Notes: generated by a model not told the origin, from the letters alone. Positions 12,514 to 24,633 are shown, numbered from the stretch's first letter. The stretch: DNA of 64,000 nt from Pogonophryne albipinna (GCA_028583405.1 CM053246.1:24524412-24588411), one strand, 5' to 3'. Translations and numbers: made by a program.

Positions 12514-15125
12514 TCGCCGTTCAAATGACAGCGTTGGTTTCCCCAAAAGTGGGCGGGGCTGTAAAGTGACGTGGATTTTACTCTCATCTATTATTCAAAA
12601 CCATTCTATTTATTCTAACGTAAATTACATGCCAGTGTTTTATCTTTTTATTTTAAATCGTATAATGTCGGACTTTTTTTCCCGTCTGTGAGGAAAAGAA
12701 ATGGGGCTCAGAGCCTCAAAATACTGAAATCTGTATTTTTTAAAATCTTTTTTTCCTTCTAATTTGTTATTATTTTCTAAATAACACGCTGTTATTTACT
12801 CAACAATAACACACAATTATCCTTGTTTTTATTTATTCGTTTAATTCTATAATCTTGGGCTTTTTAGCCGTAAATAAAGTCACCGGAAACAGATGTAGGC
12901 CTATAAGGGACATTTCGAGCGATACCACAAACCACCTACTGAACAGATTACCCAAGATCCTCCGCTTGAAGCTCGTTGATTGGATGTTTTAGCCGCAATG
13001 CATGTTGGGATATGATGTTAATGCGATATGATATCCGAAAACATTTAAAAAATATATAATAATACTTTATTCCCAGTGTTCTTGCTTTTCTCTTTGAAAG
13101 TCATCACATAACGGCATTGTAATACACGGTTCGACTGCATTAAATATTACACATCTGCCGTAGTTCTTTATTTATAGAGCCCTGATGAGAAGACTTCTGG
13201 ACAAACTGGAAGAACTGCATCTTGCATTTCTTTTCACAAAATACGTCTCCTTGCAGTATCAATAGTAATTCGGCTGACTTTTATATTTGATCCAATTGGT
13301 AGATAGGTTATATTTACACCATAACGGTGCACAGCTGATAGAAAGGGACTTGTCGTTTTTAAAGATATTACTGATTTTCTTTGAATATAAGAATGTAAAT
13401 ACTGAGTTGAGAGAATAGTCAGGGGATTTGGGTGATGGGAGACACATCTATGGAATCACAATTTCAATAGCTTACCATTAAATGACGGATATGGCTTTCT
13501 GTCTGTGATGTTTTACAAATCAGATATTAATGTGTAGAAGTAAAACATGAGAAATAGTATAGCAATATCCTGTAAAATTATGTAAAAACATGAATAAAAC
13601 AACACATCTTCAGATGTATGCATAAGTGTCCTACACTAATAATACAAAGTTATTATTAGTATGCTGTGTGTACCTTTTGTGCACCGCCTAGTGGTTAAAG
13701 CACGTTATTGAATTATTTTGGTTGAATAATGTTATTTGATGAACAAAATATTAAGAGTACATACTTTCATAGGGGGAAAGTAGAAGGTCAATGATAGAAA
13801 TATAGCATATAAAAAATCAAGAAGATACTGTAAGTGATCTCTACAATAAAACAGTTTAGTGCAGGATGTACAAAGATATTAATAGGAGGATGTGCAAAAC
13901 AGACAAACTAATTAACCTTTATTAACACATTAAAGAGTACTTTAGTTTAAGGTCTTTTTTCAAATAAGAAAAAAGCTTTGGGGGTATCTATCTACAGATA
14001 AATATTAAGCCTGACAAAGTACTTAACGTCTAATATATTGCTTTCCTGCAATGTTAACGATGTTGAAGCACTTATTTTAACTGATATTATACATATGGAT
14101 TATACTCTTATGTATGTAGATAGTATAAGAAATGTGCAGAATGACAGTTTAAAGGTGGAGGTAAACACATATTGATAGATGTCGTAATGCACTGTTGAGG
14201 AACCTGTGACCCAAGTTTTTCATTCATTGCATAACTACACCGTAGTTGTGTATATGATGTGTCAATAAACCTTAGAAAACTTGAAATCTTGAAAGGGATG
14301 TGCAAAATAGCAATTATATACAGTTTTTAATTAACTATTAGTAGAGAATAACTATACTAATAATATACTTTATAGAGATCTGCAGATAAATGTTTAGTCT
14401 TCTCAAGCACCAACTATCAAATATCTCTCCTGATTGTTGGCACTTGACAATCACCTTTCCCTGAATTTCACTCAGGTGTAACTAAAGTCTGCTTTAAGGG
14501 TTGTTTATATTTCACATCATTAATCAGAATCTGCAAAGTAACTAACATAAATGTAGTGGAGTAAAAATACCAGGTTAACCTCTGAATTGTAGTGGAGTAG
14601 AATTACAAAGTAACAATGAGCTGTCATGTGGTATATTAATGCTGCCCATTATGGATACAAGCGATTTTCACCCATTTAGTAATTACATGTTTTAAATTTG
14701 TACACACCAATGTGTTTCCTATCGCCTAAACCTCCAGGGCTGTACACAGTTTAATACTGTCAACTTCTAATTTTGGGAAAAACGAAAACGTCTTTTAAAA
14801 CTACAATTCCCAGTAGAGACGTGCCATAGAGAGCATGTTGCGAAACACAATAGCCAGCATGTGTAGTTCTGGGGGGGGCGTTCAAATCCAGTTTTGAATA
14901 GTCTGCCGTGGTTTCGTTCCATTTCAAAGAGCTTGACGCTCGGCGTAACCTTGGCGCACTGCCACTCCAACATCCAATCCCAGAGCTTGAAGATTAATCA
15001 CGGGGTTTGTCAACGCGACTGTAGTCCCAAACGATAGCTGGGGATTATGGGTAGTGTAGTGTCGGCCATACTAAACTGAATTTTTTTTCGGATATCATAT
15101 CGCATTAACAACACCACATCTGGCG

Positions 15126-15239
15126 TCACAGAGATCTTCTGTTACTGTTCTTTCTTCTTAGAGGAAGTACAGAAACACGTAACTCTGGATTTGTTTTAAT
15201 GTTTGAGGTGCAATAAACGACACAGCAGCTTTTTGGCAT
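15126..15239 (-). pseudogene. THAP-type zinc-finger start, right arm of P-like element
   Basis: Inverted copy of the left-arm exon: MPKSCCVVYCTSN then LPLRRKNSNRRSL. It differs from the left copy by a few substitutions (for example Arg to Ser at residue 4). It lies inside the right inverted repeat, so the element carries the same coding start in both arms. Confidence 0.55.
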
Positions 15240-15966
15240 GTTAAAACTATTATTTTCTGCCTCGCTCATGAGAGTAACAGCTGGCGAAATTACTGCCTCG
15301 TCTACTGATTTCAAATGTGTGCTCTAAAATGATATTTATAAATGACTATTATCATTATTATAAGCAAGACAATAAATGGCAAAGATATGTAGAAAATAAA
15401 CGTATTTAAGATACGTTCATAAGAAACGTAACGTGGGAGAAAATATGTTTCTAGACGATATGTAGAAAATAAACGTATTTGAGATACGTTCATAACGAAC
15501 ATAACGTGGGAGAAAATAAGTTTCTGGCTAAACGTAATTGAGAATGCAGTTTAGTTCTGTGGGAACGTAATTTTTAGGAGACAGGGTTGCAGCGATCATG
15601 TTCAATATGAAAGACTACACACACATTTATCCCTTGTAAAAACGGTATTCTGCAGCACTCCAGATAAGATGTGACTGTTAACTCGTCTTGCAAAGCAGCA
15701 GAAATGTCATTGCTGCATGTGCAGGGATATTTAGATTTTAAAATGCTGATGGGTTATTAATGTTGGTCTCGGCAAACAATATTAGGAATCCTCTATTCAA
15801 ACATAATATTCAGTGTCCATCGACATGAAAATAACAAAAAAGTTCATGCCGGACTCAAACCCGAGTCCCAACAGAACAAATCACTCTAGCCTTGCGCGCT
15901 ATGAGTGCACCACGGATCAACACGACGTACTAGACCACCACACTTCAAATTCTTACATTAACCTTG

Positions 15967-16243
15967 TTAAAAAGTGGCCTTTTATTGTGGCCAGCCTAAG
16001 GCACACCTGTGCAATAATCATGCTGTCTAATCAGCATCTTGATATGCCACACCTGTGAGGTGGGATGGATTATCTCGGCAAAGGAGAAGTGCTCACTATC
16101 ACAGATTTTTTCAGATTTGTGAACAATATTTGAGAGAAATGGTTATTTTGTGTATATAGAAAATGTTTTAGATCTTTGAGTTCATCTCATGAAAAATGGG
16201 AGCAAAAACAAAAGTGTTGCATTTATATTTTTGTTCAGTGTAT
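15967..16243. mobile_element. Common fish mariner-like non-autonomous element, one end
   Basis: Sequence from AGTGGCCTTTTATTGTGGCC to GTTGCATTTATATTTTTG and TTCAGTGTA matches a well-known repetitive vertebrate element whose ends read TACACTGAACAAAAATATAA. Only the right end is complete; the left is cut. Family placement is from memory. Confidence 0.6.
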
Positions 16244-17630
16244 TATAGTAGGCATTTGCTTATAAATAGTATATACTGACTGAGGTCTGTATCAAGCCTC
16301 ATTAAGACCCACCGAGAACAGATATCCTAGTTTATCAGCCTGCGAGCCTACATTATGTTGTGATAAGTGTTAAGTTTACATATAGGCTAAATGTGTTCTA
16401 GTCGGTTCGAGTGCACACATAAAGTTCCAATCTGCAAATCAGGCCATGTGTTTCGATATATATATAATTGCCATTCAACATTATGCTATACAATATAATA
16501 TTTAGCCTCACAATATAGACATTTTTAAACGCTTACTTTCTAAATAGGCCCCCATTTCCTGTTGCTATGTCTGCTAATGCAGTAGCTGATGTAAACCTGG
16601 ACCAAAGCTGTTGCGCTAGAAACAGAATGCAAAAAAAAAGGTTTATATTCTAGCAATACTGCCTGTCTTTTCTGTCTTGCGACAGACTCACCAAAATAAA
16701 ATATCAAATCGACTCGACATCATATTATTAACGATATATGATACAAATGTAAGACTGACAACAACAATAAAGGATTTATTGACGTGAGTGTTTTGCTGCA
16801 AAGTTACAAGGGATAGACGTGTGTGCAGTCCAGGCCCGGTTCCAGGATGAAATGACTGAGGGGGCTGTTAAAAAATCTGAGGGGGCGATTTTTTTTTCAC
16901 AACAACGAAAAATACTGGCATTGTAATGAATTGACACACCAAGCTTTTTTCCTTCTCACTGCTCTACAATCTCTTTGCTTCTTTATTTTTATTCCGGATT
17001 TACCCCTCTCGTTCTGTTCTTTTCCTCTGATCTTTAATAATAGATAGTAGATAGTTGATAGATAGATGGCTGCACTTTGGTTAACAGACTAACATTGATT
17101 TCCTCAATTTATAAATTGACAGGCTCTGTAATTATACCATAACCTTTTCTCCTCTATCCCTTAACTCGTCTTCCTATACAGATTTACTTTACCTCTAGTC
17201 AGGTCAGGATTAAAGAAACATTAATCTGGTTGATTTTTTATTTTCAGGATTGAATGTTCAAATCAAGGCCTAAAACCAGGCATTTCATAAGAAAGTGACT
17301 AATATATAAACCAAATGTAATATTGGATCAAATACTACACCAAATGGATAGACACAGATTAAAAATAAAAATAAAGTCCCCTGGTTTGTCTCTAGAGTCT
17401 AACTGCCATGAGAAAAATCGAATCAATGTTCCAAAATCCGTCACTAGATGTCGCTCATTGTACCAATACGGTTGATATAATACATAACATATTATTATTC
17501 TAGTAAAAGGGCTCGCTTTGGCAGAAACCTGATCCATACTGGCATTGCAGCCCTAAATACAAGTAACCATCATGTGTGGTGCTATCTGCAGTTGTCTGTC
17601 TTATTTTTTGTTGATGTCATATTGTTTTCA
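16244..17630. other. AT-rich intergenic DNA, repeat debris, no gene
   Basis: Holds a second copy of the TTTATCAGCCTGCGAGCC motif at about 16330 (see 8325-8624) and a GAGGGGGC-rich repeat fragment at 16835-16890. I see no exon-like coding sequence. Confidence 0.5.
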
Positions 17631-17633
17631 CCA

Positions 17634-18005
17634 GGGCCGGCCCTTGGCATAGGCAGTATAGGCGAATGCTAAGGGCGCATCAACCCATCGGGGGCGCCGA
17701 AAATTGGGGAGAAAAATTACATCATGTATTTTTTAGCTGCCCGGATTATAACAGACAAAGACTCATTCTGAAAACTGCACTGGAACAACATAACATCAAG
17801 GACATGGATTTCAAGTCAATATACGAAAGTAAATCAAGAAATGAAGTAAACAAGCTGATCTTCAAGTTCCTCAAAAACACTGGTCTGAGGACAAGGATTT
17901 AATATAAACGTTTAATAAATCATCAGTAGGTGGCGATATATGCTCCAAGTGGAAGCGATTCGCCATTAAAGAAAATAGAAGAAGAAGAAGTAGAAGAAGA
18001 AATAC
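17634..18005 (+). mobile_element. hAT-like terminus joined to 3' end of a non-LTR retrotransposon with (GAA)n tail
   Basis: 17634-17695 reads CAGGGCCGGCCCTTGGC, a hAT-like end. It runs directly into the last 60-odd codons of a LINE: HHVFFSCPDYNRQRL, then KLIFKFLKNTGLRTRI and a stop at about 17900. The C-terminal His-Cys motif and the TG(L) ending are typical of several LINE clades. The 3' tail contains GTAGGTGGCGATAT, CGCCATTAAAG and a (GAA)n run, as in I-group fish LINEs. The clade call is tentative. Confidence 0.6.
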
Positions 18006-18400
18006 GCTAACGGTACAAACAGGCACAACACTGTTACTCTGTTTTTACTGACATGTAACATTTGATTTCACCTTGCTCTATTTTTTTTAACGCACGTTCA
18101 AAAACGGGAACATTTTCGGGAGTTTCAACCGGGTACCAGCCACCGAAAACGGGGACTCTGCCCGGAAAACGGGGACGTTTTGCTCACCCATCCGACTGTG
18201 TTTACAGCATAGAGGTTTACAGCTAAGCACACACACTAACATAAGACTACATGCTCAATTGGGGTTGAGGCTTTTTTACACGTTGCTTGACTGCCTGCCC
18301 ACATATCTGATCTAAACATAGTAACGTGTATTGGGGAAAATAATTATTTAAAGTTATTTTATAATTGTGACATTTATTGTATTTTTTGATGGATGAATGA

Positions 18401-18489
18401 TGCCCGGGCCCGGCACCACGAGGGGGCAAAAGGAGGCATTGCCCCCTCAGTTGTATTATTTGCCCCCTCGTGGCGCCGGGCCCGGTGCA
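18401..18489. repeat. GC-rich perfect-like palindrome (28-30 bp arms)
   Basis: The left arm GCCCGGGCCCGGCACCACG plus AGGGGGCAAA pairs with the right arm TTTGCCCCCTCGTGG plus CGCCGGGCCCGG across a spacer of about 25 bases that itself contains GCCCCCTCAG. This is a strong hairpin, probably a small fold-back element. Confidence 0.9.
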
Positions 18490-18505
18490 GTCTCATATTA
18501 AACAT

Positions 18506-18900
18506 GATCGCTGGTAGATAGCCACAGAAGTCGGATCACAGTTTAACATGGGCGGATCACAGTTTACCACAGCTGAAGACTTCTCCACATGTGGATATTA
18601 TCCGGCTGAACAAAACGTGCATTTATCTAACAGGTACGTTTACCACAGATCTTATTTTGAGCTATTTTCTAAAATCCTATGGAGAAATCTCATTGCTTTT
18701 TTGTGGAGGGAACCCATGCGCAGCTTACTTCCGGGTTTTGGGACGCGTCTCTCGTCTCCTCTTCACACGCCATACTTTTCGCGGCACACGTACTTACAGC
18801 CAATCAGCTCTGAATTAAGTGAGATGACGTATGGTGGGGATGGCAGCTCAGTGCCCATATGGTCATTATTTTTTTGCCACACACATTAAATAGGACAATA
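18506..18900 (-). repeat. Paralogous 'empty site' copy of the repeat hit by the hAT and P-like insertions
   Basis: On the minus strand 18524-18506 reads TGGCTATCTACCAGCGATC, with one copy of each target site and nothing inserted. Adjacent sequence to about 18570 matches 9470-9631 in inverse, including the minisatellite; 18590-18745 matches 10826-10985. It confirms the insertion boundaries of both elements. Confidence 0.85.
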
Positions 18901-19388
18901 CTCTGAGCATGCGCATTGTAGTTTTTACAATCACCGTTCACTTAGACAGTGAGAGAGGGGCATAATCGGGTTTTGTCCCACATGGCTCTAAACAGCTCAA
19001 TAGGCACACACTAATTAGAAGAACACAGACTAAAACAGAAATGTACAGACGAATCAGATGATTAAACATGATCTTAAAATATATTTCATATATTTTTTTG
19101 TAATCATTATTTGTAATACTTTCTGCAGACACTAGGTGGGGCTGTGCCCTAATGACCAGTCGCCACTGTCCATGGCAGACTCCATGCAATCAAACAAAAA
19201 CAATTAAATAAGAAATTCCCTTTTTTTCGCCAATCTTCCCCACTCTGTTGTTCTAATTCCCGATAGTTCATAACCACACAACATTCACCATGTTTTCATT
19301 GACACACACACACTGCCATAGAGGCGGAGAGGGAGGGTTTGGAATACACGTGAACTTTCGCGGAGTGCACACGACAGAAGGTGCGTAC
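18901..19388. other. Intergenic, no gene
   Basis: No coding similarity or clear repeat boundary is visible apart from short microsatellite-like ACAC tracts. Confidence 0.4.
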
Positions 19389-19399
19389 GGCCCCTACAC

Positions 19400-20257
19400 T
19401 AGAGATGGGCGAGTCATGATTCATCCGGATCATTAACCCGGATCCTAGTAATGAGCCGGTCGTGACGAGTCTCCCTCTCGATTAACCCGAGTCCTTTGAG
19501 TCCTACACCTGATGTGACGTAAAAATTAAAACTATAAATTTCGTCACTCTTTACTCTCTTTATAACGTGTAAAATCACATTACAACGTTGTTGTATCCAG
19601 AGATCCAGCAGACTCGTCGCCATGCACGAATCAACAGCAGATTCAGCCCCTCCTCCGGCTCCCGCGAGAGTCCCGTGAGCCGTGAGTGAGCCGTGAGTCC
19701 GCAAATCTCTGAGTCTGCTGCGACTCGTCGAGGGAGCCGTGGGACTCGCGGGAGCCGTGAGTGAGCCGTGAGCCGTGAGTGAGCCGTGAGTCCGCAAATC
19801 TCTGAGTCTGCTGCGACTCGTCGCGGGAGCCGTGGGACTCGCGGGAGCCGTGGGACTCGCGGGAGCCGTGGGACTCGCGGGAGCCGTGGGACTCGCGGGA
19901 GCCGTGGGACTCGGAGGAGGGGCTGAGTCTGCTGTAGATTCGTGCATGGGGACGAGTCTGCTGGATCTCTGGATCTGCTGCCTGCTATATGTTACGGCTC
20001 TGAGTCCTCGTAGGCTACTGGTCTCTCTCGATCATTGACCTGGATTCACGGATCCCGCGATTTTTCCGGCTCTAAATTAAGTTTCAGTGTAGACTTCTAA
20101 CACAATGTTCATGTTGTGCAACAGTCTCCTGTAATAATATCTGCATTTCCAATAAGGATCTTACTTGGAAACTCGTTTATTTTGAACATGGCACACAAAA
20201 AGAAACAAATGATAGAAAATTGCAAAACAGTTAGAATATATAAAATGTAATTATACA

Positions 20258-20289
<32 letters not shown>

Positions 20290-20623
20290 ATGAAAACACA
20301 ATTGTGCAAAATTAGCTTAAGTACAGGAACATATTAAAATAACTATATACATATAATGCAAAACACTTATTTTTTAAAACGCACACACACACACATGTTT
20401 TATTAAAGCAAAAGACACTGTGTAGCGGAGGTTAATGTAACGTTAGTTTAATATGCTGGTTAAATGCAACAACTTTTCGGTTTCACCGGTAGGATTTCTA
20501 CGGTCTTGGTCATGCTGACTCATATGACTCAAATGACTCAAATGACTCGTATGATCCGGATCTCTTCAATGATTGACTCAGAAGACTCCGAGTCCATAAA
20601 ATGATCCGGATTTGCCATCTCTA
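19400..20623. mobile_element. hAT MITE, 1.2 kb, TSD CCCTACAC
   Basis: Ends TAGAGATGG and CCATCTCTA are flanked by an exact 8-bp duplication CCCTACAC (19392-19399 and 20624-20631). Subterminal regions are full of GACTC/GAGTC and GGATC motifs in both orientations. No transposase is present. Its ends resemble those of the hAT at 44780-46648 (CAGAGATG), which also has GACTC-rich subterminal repeats. Confidence 0.88.
19640..19915. repeat. GAGCCGTGGGACTCGCGG minisatellite, 18-bp units
   Basis: At least five near-perfect 18-bp units (19823-19915) follow more diverged units (19670-19820) that include GTGAGCCGTGAGTCCGC blocks. It lies inside the 19400-20623 hAT and explains the proline/threonine-repeat open frames on both strands. 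Confidence 0.9.
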
Positions 20624-21237
20624 CCCTACACACGGCGGCGTGCGTTGCCGCTTCAACGCTTCTGCCCATTCACTTTGAATGGGGTGACGTCACGATTCGC
20701 CAAACTGCATTGTGGGAGCAAAGCGTAGCTTCTCTCGCGGTGCTCGCTGCAAAAGTAGAGCAATGTTCTACTTTTGCCGCCTCGACGGAGGCGTCAGCCA
20801 ATCGAATCATATGCCAGTGCAAGCTCTAGCCAATCAAACCGCGTGCTTGTGTGTCTGGGGCGGGAGATTCATGTGATTGGTTGTTGGTCGAGTTTCAGCC
20901 CCCCCCGCCGGCAGGCGACAACGCACGCCGCCGTGTGTAGGAGCCGTCAACGGCCCGTCCACACAGTGGCGTGCGTTGAAGCTTCCAACGCTTCTGCCCA
21001 TTCACTTTGAATGGGGTGACGTCACTTTTAGCCGAACTGCATTTTGGGAAGCGACGTGGAGCGTTGCTGGCGTTGCTGGCTTCAAAAGTAGAGCAATGTT
21101 CTACTTTTGACGCCTCGACGGAGGCGTCAGCCAATGAAATCCCGTTTATGTAAATCTGCCAGTACAAGCGCTAGCCAATCAAACCGAGTGTATGCTGGGA
21201 GAGCCAGACCGCAGTTCATTTCCTCATATGCCAAAAA

Positions 21238-21367
21238 ATGGAGGAGAAAATAATCGTAGCGGTAGTGAATCACCCGGTGCTGTATGATCAGTCCCTGTTC
21301 ATCTACCGGGATACAAACCGGAGGAGCCAGGCATGGAGGGAGGTGGCAGAGACAGTGGGTGAAACTG
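21238..21367 (+). pseudogene. MADF-domain exon (Harbinger-associated DNA-binding protein)
   Basis: The frame begins MEEKIIVAVVNHPVLYDQ and continues with an aromatic/Arg stretch to AWREVAETVGETG, followed by a GT donor at 21368. This matches the first two helices of MADF/Myb-SANT-like domains (conserved hP-LyD, Yrd and aW-eva positions). No second exon was found; the remainder of the copy is non-coding. Confidence 0.6.
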
Positions 21368-21653
21368 GTAGGTTTTCGCCTGTTTGGGGATTTTATATCC
21401 AGTGTACTTCGTTTGAATGGTGAGCTAGCAGGCATAGACAGTATTTAGCCAGCATGGAATGTTGCGTAAAATAGCACCATAGACATTAATGTCATAAATG
21501 TTCATCATATAAAGTGTGACATGTAAAACCTTTTATGCAATTGACAGGAGAGATTCATGTGATTGGTTGTTGGTCGCGTTGCTCGCGTAAACTCCCCAAG
21601 CTCAAGACACGCCCACCGCCAAGCGGCAACGCACGCCGCCGTGTGTAGGGGCC

Positions 21654-22748
21654 GTTGTGTGCAAGCAGCTGAGGAGTGAGGAAGACTGTCCACAGATTCC
21701 AGAAGGACTGAATGCATCACTGCTGGTGAGTCTTGACATTTTAAATAAACTTTGTGATTTGACTTACAGCTGTAAGTCAGTGTGTAGCTGTATTTATCTT
21801 GTAAAGCAGCAGCCTAACTTTCATAATGAGATTGCCACTACAAACTGTCTTACCTATTCCAGCAACTCTTTTTTTTACTGTAATCAGTAAACTAATCTAA
21901 ATGTTACACTATACAAATAATTTTACCTTATTACCTTCTGTTACTTTTGGGTCACCTCAATATCAACTGCAATGCAAATAATAACAAAAGAAAGAAATAT
22001 CAATAAAGTGACTTTCTTAACATCCTATTGTCTTCGTTTTGCACATAAAGCACATATTGCACATAGTTTGACGGTATTTAACAGCAGCAAGTTACACAAT
22101 GTTATAATCGGGAGATAAGTTTCCATTCATTTCGGCAAGCCTGGGCAACAACCATTAAAAGATTTCTTGCTCCCAAACCAATTGTGTATTTCATTACAAA
22201 AAGCAGTTATACCATACTATGTTTAGGTACTAATGAATTATATCCTCAAAACAAACACACATAAATAACAAAAGAAAATACATAATTTAATAAATCCACA
22301 ATATGATAACATTTTACAGATTCATTTAATAAACTTTTACAAAACATAGGTTGATGTTATATCGGGGGGGAAAAATACAGATTTAAACATTTCAATTGGT
22401 CTCTGCATATTTAAGTAATGCTAGTTTATATAACAGATGAACATGTACAATATCCAGAAAGTAGATGCAAAAAATATATATAATGTGTGCATTTCCAACA
22501 TATCCTCTGAAAGAGTGTTAATCGTTGAGTTGAGTAGTGAGCCATTAATTATTTTTTCGTGGTGCGATGTCTGCTAAGAAGTCCTTGTATGCCTCGCTGA
22601 CTTTGAGGACATCTGGGTCTGGCAGCTCCCCCCGCACGGCCTTGTAAGTTAACGTGTACTCCTTTGAACATGTTTATATGATAATTAGGACTTTAAGAAC
22701 AATTTTACACTCAGACAACAATCACAAAGTTGTAGCAGGCTACATCAT
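21654..22748. other. AT-rich region with two orphan exon-like fragments
   Basis: 21657-21726 (plus) is open with about 23 codons containing EEDCPQIPEGLNASLL and ends at a GTGAGT donor. 22552-22644 (minus) follows an acceptor and encodes AVRGELPDPDVLK then EAYKDFLADIAP before a TAA; it is GC-richer than its surroundings. Neither is recognised, and they are on opposite strands. They may be remnants of transposon genes. Confidence 0.25.
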
Positions 22749-23551
22749 AGGCGGCGCGTGAGGCTCAGGTTTGGGAAGGCTAAATAACTTTTTTTACCTG
22801 ACGCTGCCCGCCTCCGGCGTCTATAGAAAAGAGATCAACTCAGTGTGCGGAGTTTAAATCTCTCAAGTGATATTACAGGATAAAGGAAATGCAGTATAAA
22901 CTGCCGTATGCAGAGAATAAGCCGACGTGTCGCACTTATCATCAATCAGATCATATAATATCATAATATATCATATATTTCCTTATCTGAGTCAGCTTCT
23001 CAGTGACATCATAAAACTATACGCTTTCAAACACTCGTAGGCCTAGTTATTTTTTAACCAGTTGTTCTGTATTCATCTTGCAGGTGAAACTCTGTGGCTT
23101 GTATCCTGGATTATATGTTTAAATCATGGATGTTTAAAGCTCATATTTGTCTAATATTAGTTTACTTTTCATTAATGAAGTATGACACTGCGCTGTCAGT
23201 ACACTTGTCCCTGTTTGTGATTGGGCAAATGTAGCTAACCCCGCCCCTTTCACGTGAACGTGCTCTCAGCTGGTGAGAGAAACCCTGGCTTGATTTACCG
23301 AGTTGATAACTAGCGTCGTAGGACCGCTTAGCGAGATCTCGTTTGTTAGTTTGTTGTTGTTAGTTAGTTTATTACTCAAACATATCCAGGGTATGTTGAA
23401 CTGGCTTCGTAGTACAGGGCACAGGTGGCTAGCAGCGCTAATGTCAAAGACACCTGACATTATACATTATATTTGTATTTTACCAGGATGCAGTGACACA
23501 AATATTTGGGAAGGCTTAGCCTTCCCTAGCCTACAGCACCCGCCGCACCTG
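22749..23551. mobile_element. Inverted-repeat DNA element (GGGAAGGCTAA ends)
   Basis: The left end GGCGGCGCGTGAGGCTCAGG with GGGAAGGCTAA faces TTAGCCTTCCCTAGCC and CACCCGCCGCACC at the right. The 800-bp interior has no recognisable gene. No target duplication could be defined, so the superfamily is open. Confidence 0.5.
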
Positions 23552-23751
23552 GGCTACATACAATTACTTAGGACAATATATATTACCTTACACCGTCAGC
23601 AACTGTAAACTGCTTTGGCTTAGTGGAAATGAACACCATGTCACTCACTCTGCCTGGTGTTACGACCCTGCGTAACACTGGTTTCACACCCTATTAATTA
23701 CACAAAAGAATTGTCAAATTAATTGAAAAGGTCGTTGATTCAACATACTAA

Positions 23752-24633
23752 GGCCTCGGCCACACGAGGACGAAAACGGCTAAACGCATAGGATTAACGC
23801 AAACGCAAAAAAGCTTCCGTCCACACGCAATATTCACCGGATAGTGTCTGTCCACACGAGACAGCTCCGTTTAGCTCCAACCGCTGGAGAAGCTGCAGTA
23901 CATATGCATACGTGGCGCTGTAACTTCCTCCACAAAAGCAGTGAAGAAGCATGGTTGTCATGGTTGCCCTTCTGTTTATTCTCCGCGGTGGGAGCCGAGG
24001 GAACCGGGCAGAGTTTTTTGCCAGTCAACGTGTATTAAAGTTTAAATCTTCCGGACAAAATTATAAAAGTGCCGGTCAAAGGTCTTCTTTGTTATTTATT
24101 GAGCTTTAAAACAAATGAATAACGACTATATAATATAATAATAAAATACATGGAGCCTCTCTTTTTCCTCCCTCTCTTCGGACAGCGTCAGTGTCTGTCT
24201 CATGCAGCAGCTGATCCAGTAATGAGTGACCCGGCCGACAGTAAAAATAAACATATTTATAACTAGTTTAGGTAGTTTGAGAGGTGTCTTCGTCCTGTCA
24301 GATTAGACTTCACTCGCGTTTATGTCCATATCGAGAGAAAGATAAATAATCTGAATTCAGTGTGCAGTTTACTTTGACGCGGGGGTAAGCAGCAGAGGTG
24401 GGGAGAGGCGGGGCTATTGCCTCATCATTATCAGAAAATGATCGTATTGGGCGTACACACGGAGCCGTTGGACCCCCCAGAGCGTTGCGTATGCCGTTCT
24501 ATCCACCTTGGGACCCGTTATCGTTTCCGCAGTCGTTTAGTGCCGTATTCGGTCGTCCTCGTGTGGCCGAACGGTCTATATGACACTAAACAGTAACGCA
24601 AACGACCGTTTTCGTCCTCGTGTGGCCGGGGCC
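23752..24633. mobile_element. Harbinger-type MITE, TSD TAA
   Basis: Ends GGCCTCGGCCACACGAGG and CCTCGTGTGGCCGGGGCC are inverted and flanked by TAA on both sides (23749-23751, 24634-24636). A 3-bp TWA duplication is characteristic of PIF/Harbinger. AAACG-rich subterminal motifs recur. No coding capacity. Confidence 0.75.

Larger units (their letters stand above)
12043..15589. mobile_element. P-like DNA transposon with THAP exons in long inverted repeats, TSD CAGCGATC
   Basis: The element is bounded by CAACCCTGTCTCC and GGAGACAGGGTTG with an exact 8-bp duplication CAGCGATC (12035-12042, 15590-15597). The terminal inverted repeats are about 470 bp and continue in diverged form to about 13040 and 15080, where GCGATATGATATCCG matches in inverse. 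Each arm has repeated TACGTTTATTTTCTACATAT blocks and a THAP-like coding start. The middle (13.1-14.8 kb) is AT-rich without an open transposase. P elements make 8-bp duplications and encode THAP fingers; hAT also makes 8-bp duplications, so the assignment rests on THAP. Confidence 0.75.
19389..21653. mobile_element. Harbinger-like element pair with GGCCCCTACACACGGC ends, split by a hAT
   Basis: Terminal sequence GGCCCCTACAC then ACGGCGGCGTGCG (19389-19399 and 20632-20644) faces CGCACGCCGCCGTGTGTAGG at 21628-21647. A junction at about 20925-20965 (TGTGTAGGAGCC, then GGCCCGTCCACAC) shows two tandem copies: a short one (to about 20945) and a longer one holding a MADF exon. Both share GCCCATTCACTTTGAATGG and TTGGTTGTTGGTCG. 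MADF proteins accompany Harbinger nucleases, which supports the class; a 3-bp duplication was not seen. Confidence 0.6.

Noticed and set aside
15835..15910. tRNA or tRNA-derived SINE on the minus strand
   Set aside because: GGTTTGAGTCC resembles a B box, but no paired T-stem, anticodon arm or acceptor stem could be built.
19414..19947. 177-codon Pro/Thr/Ala-repeat protein
   Set aside because: Translation of the 18-bp minisatellite inside a hAT MITE; mirrored by a frame on the other strand.
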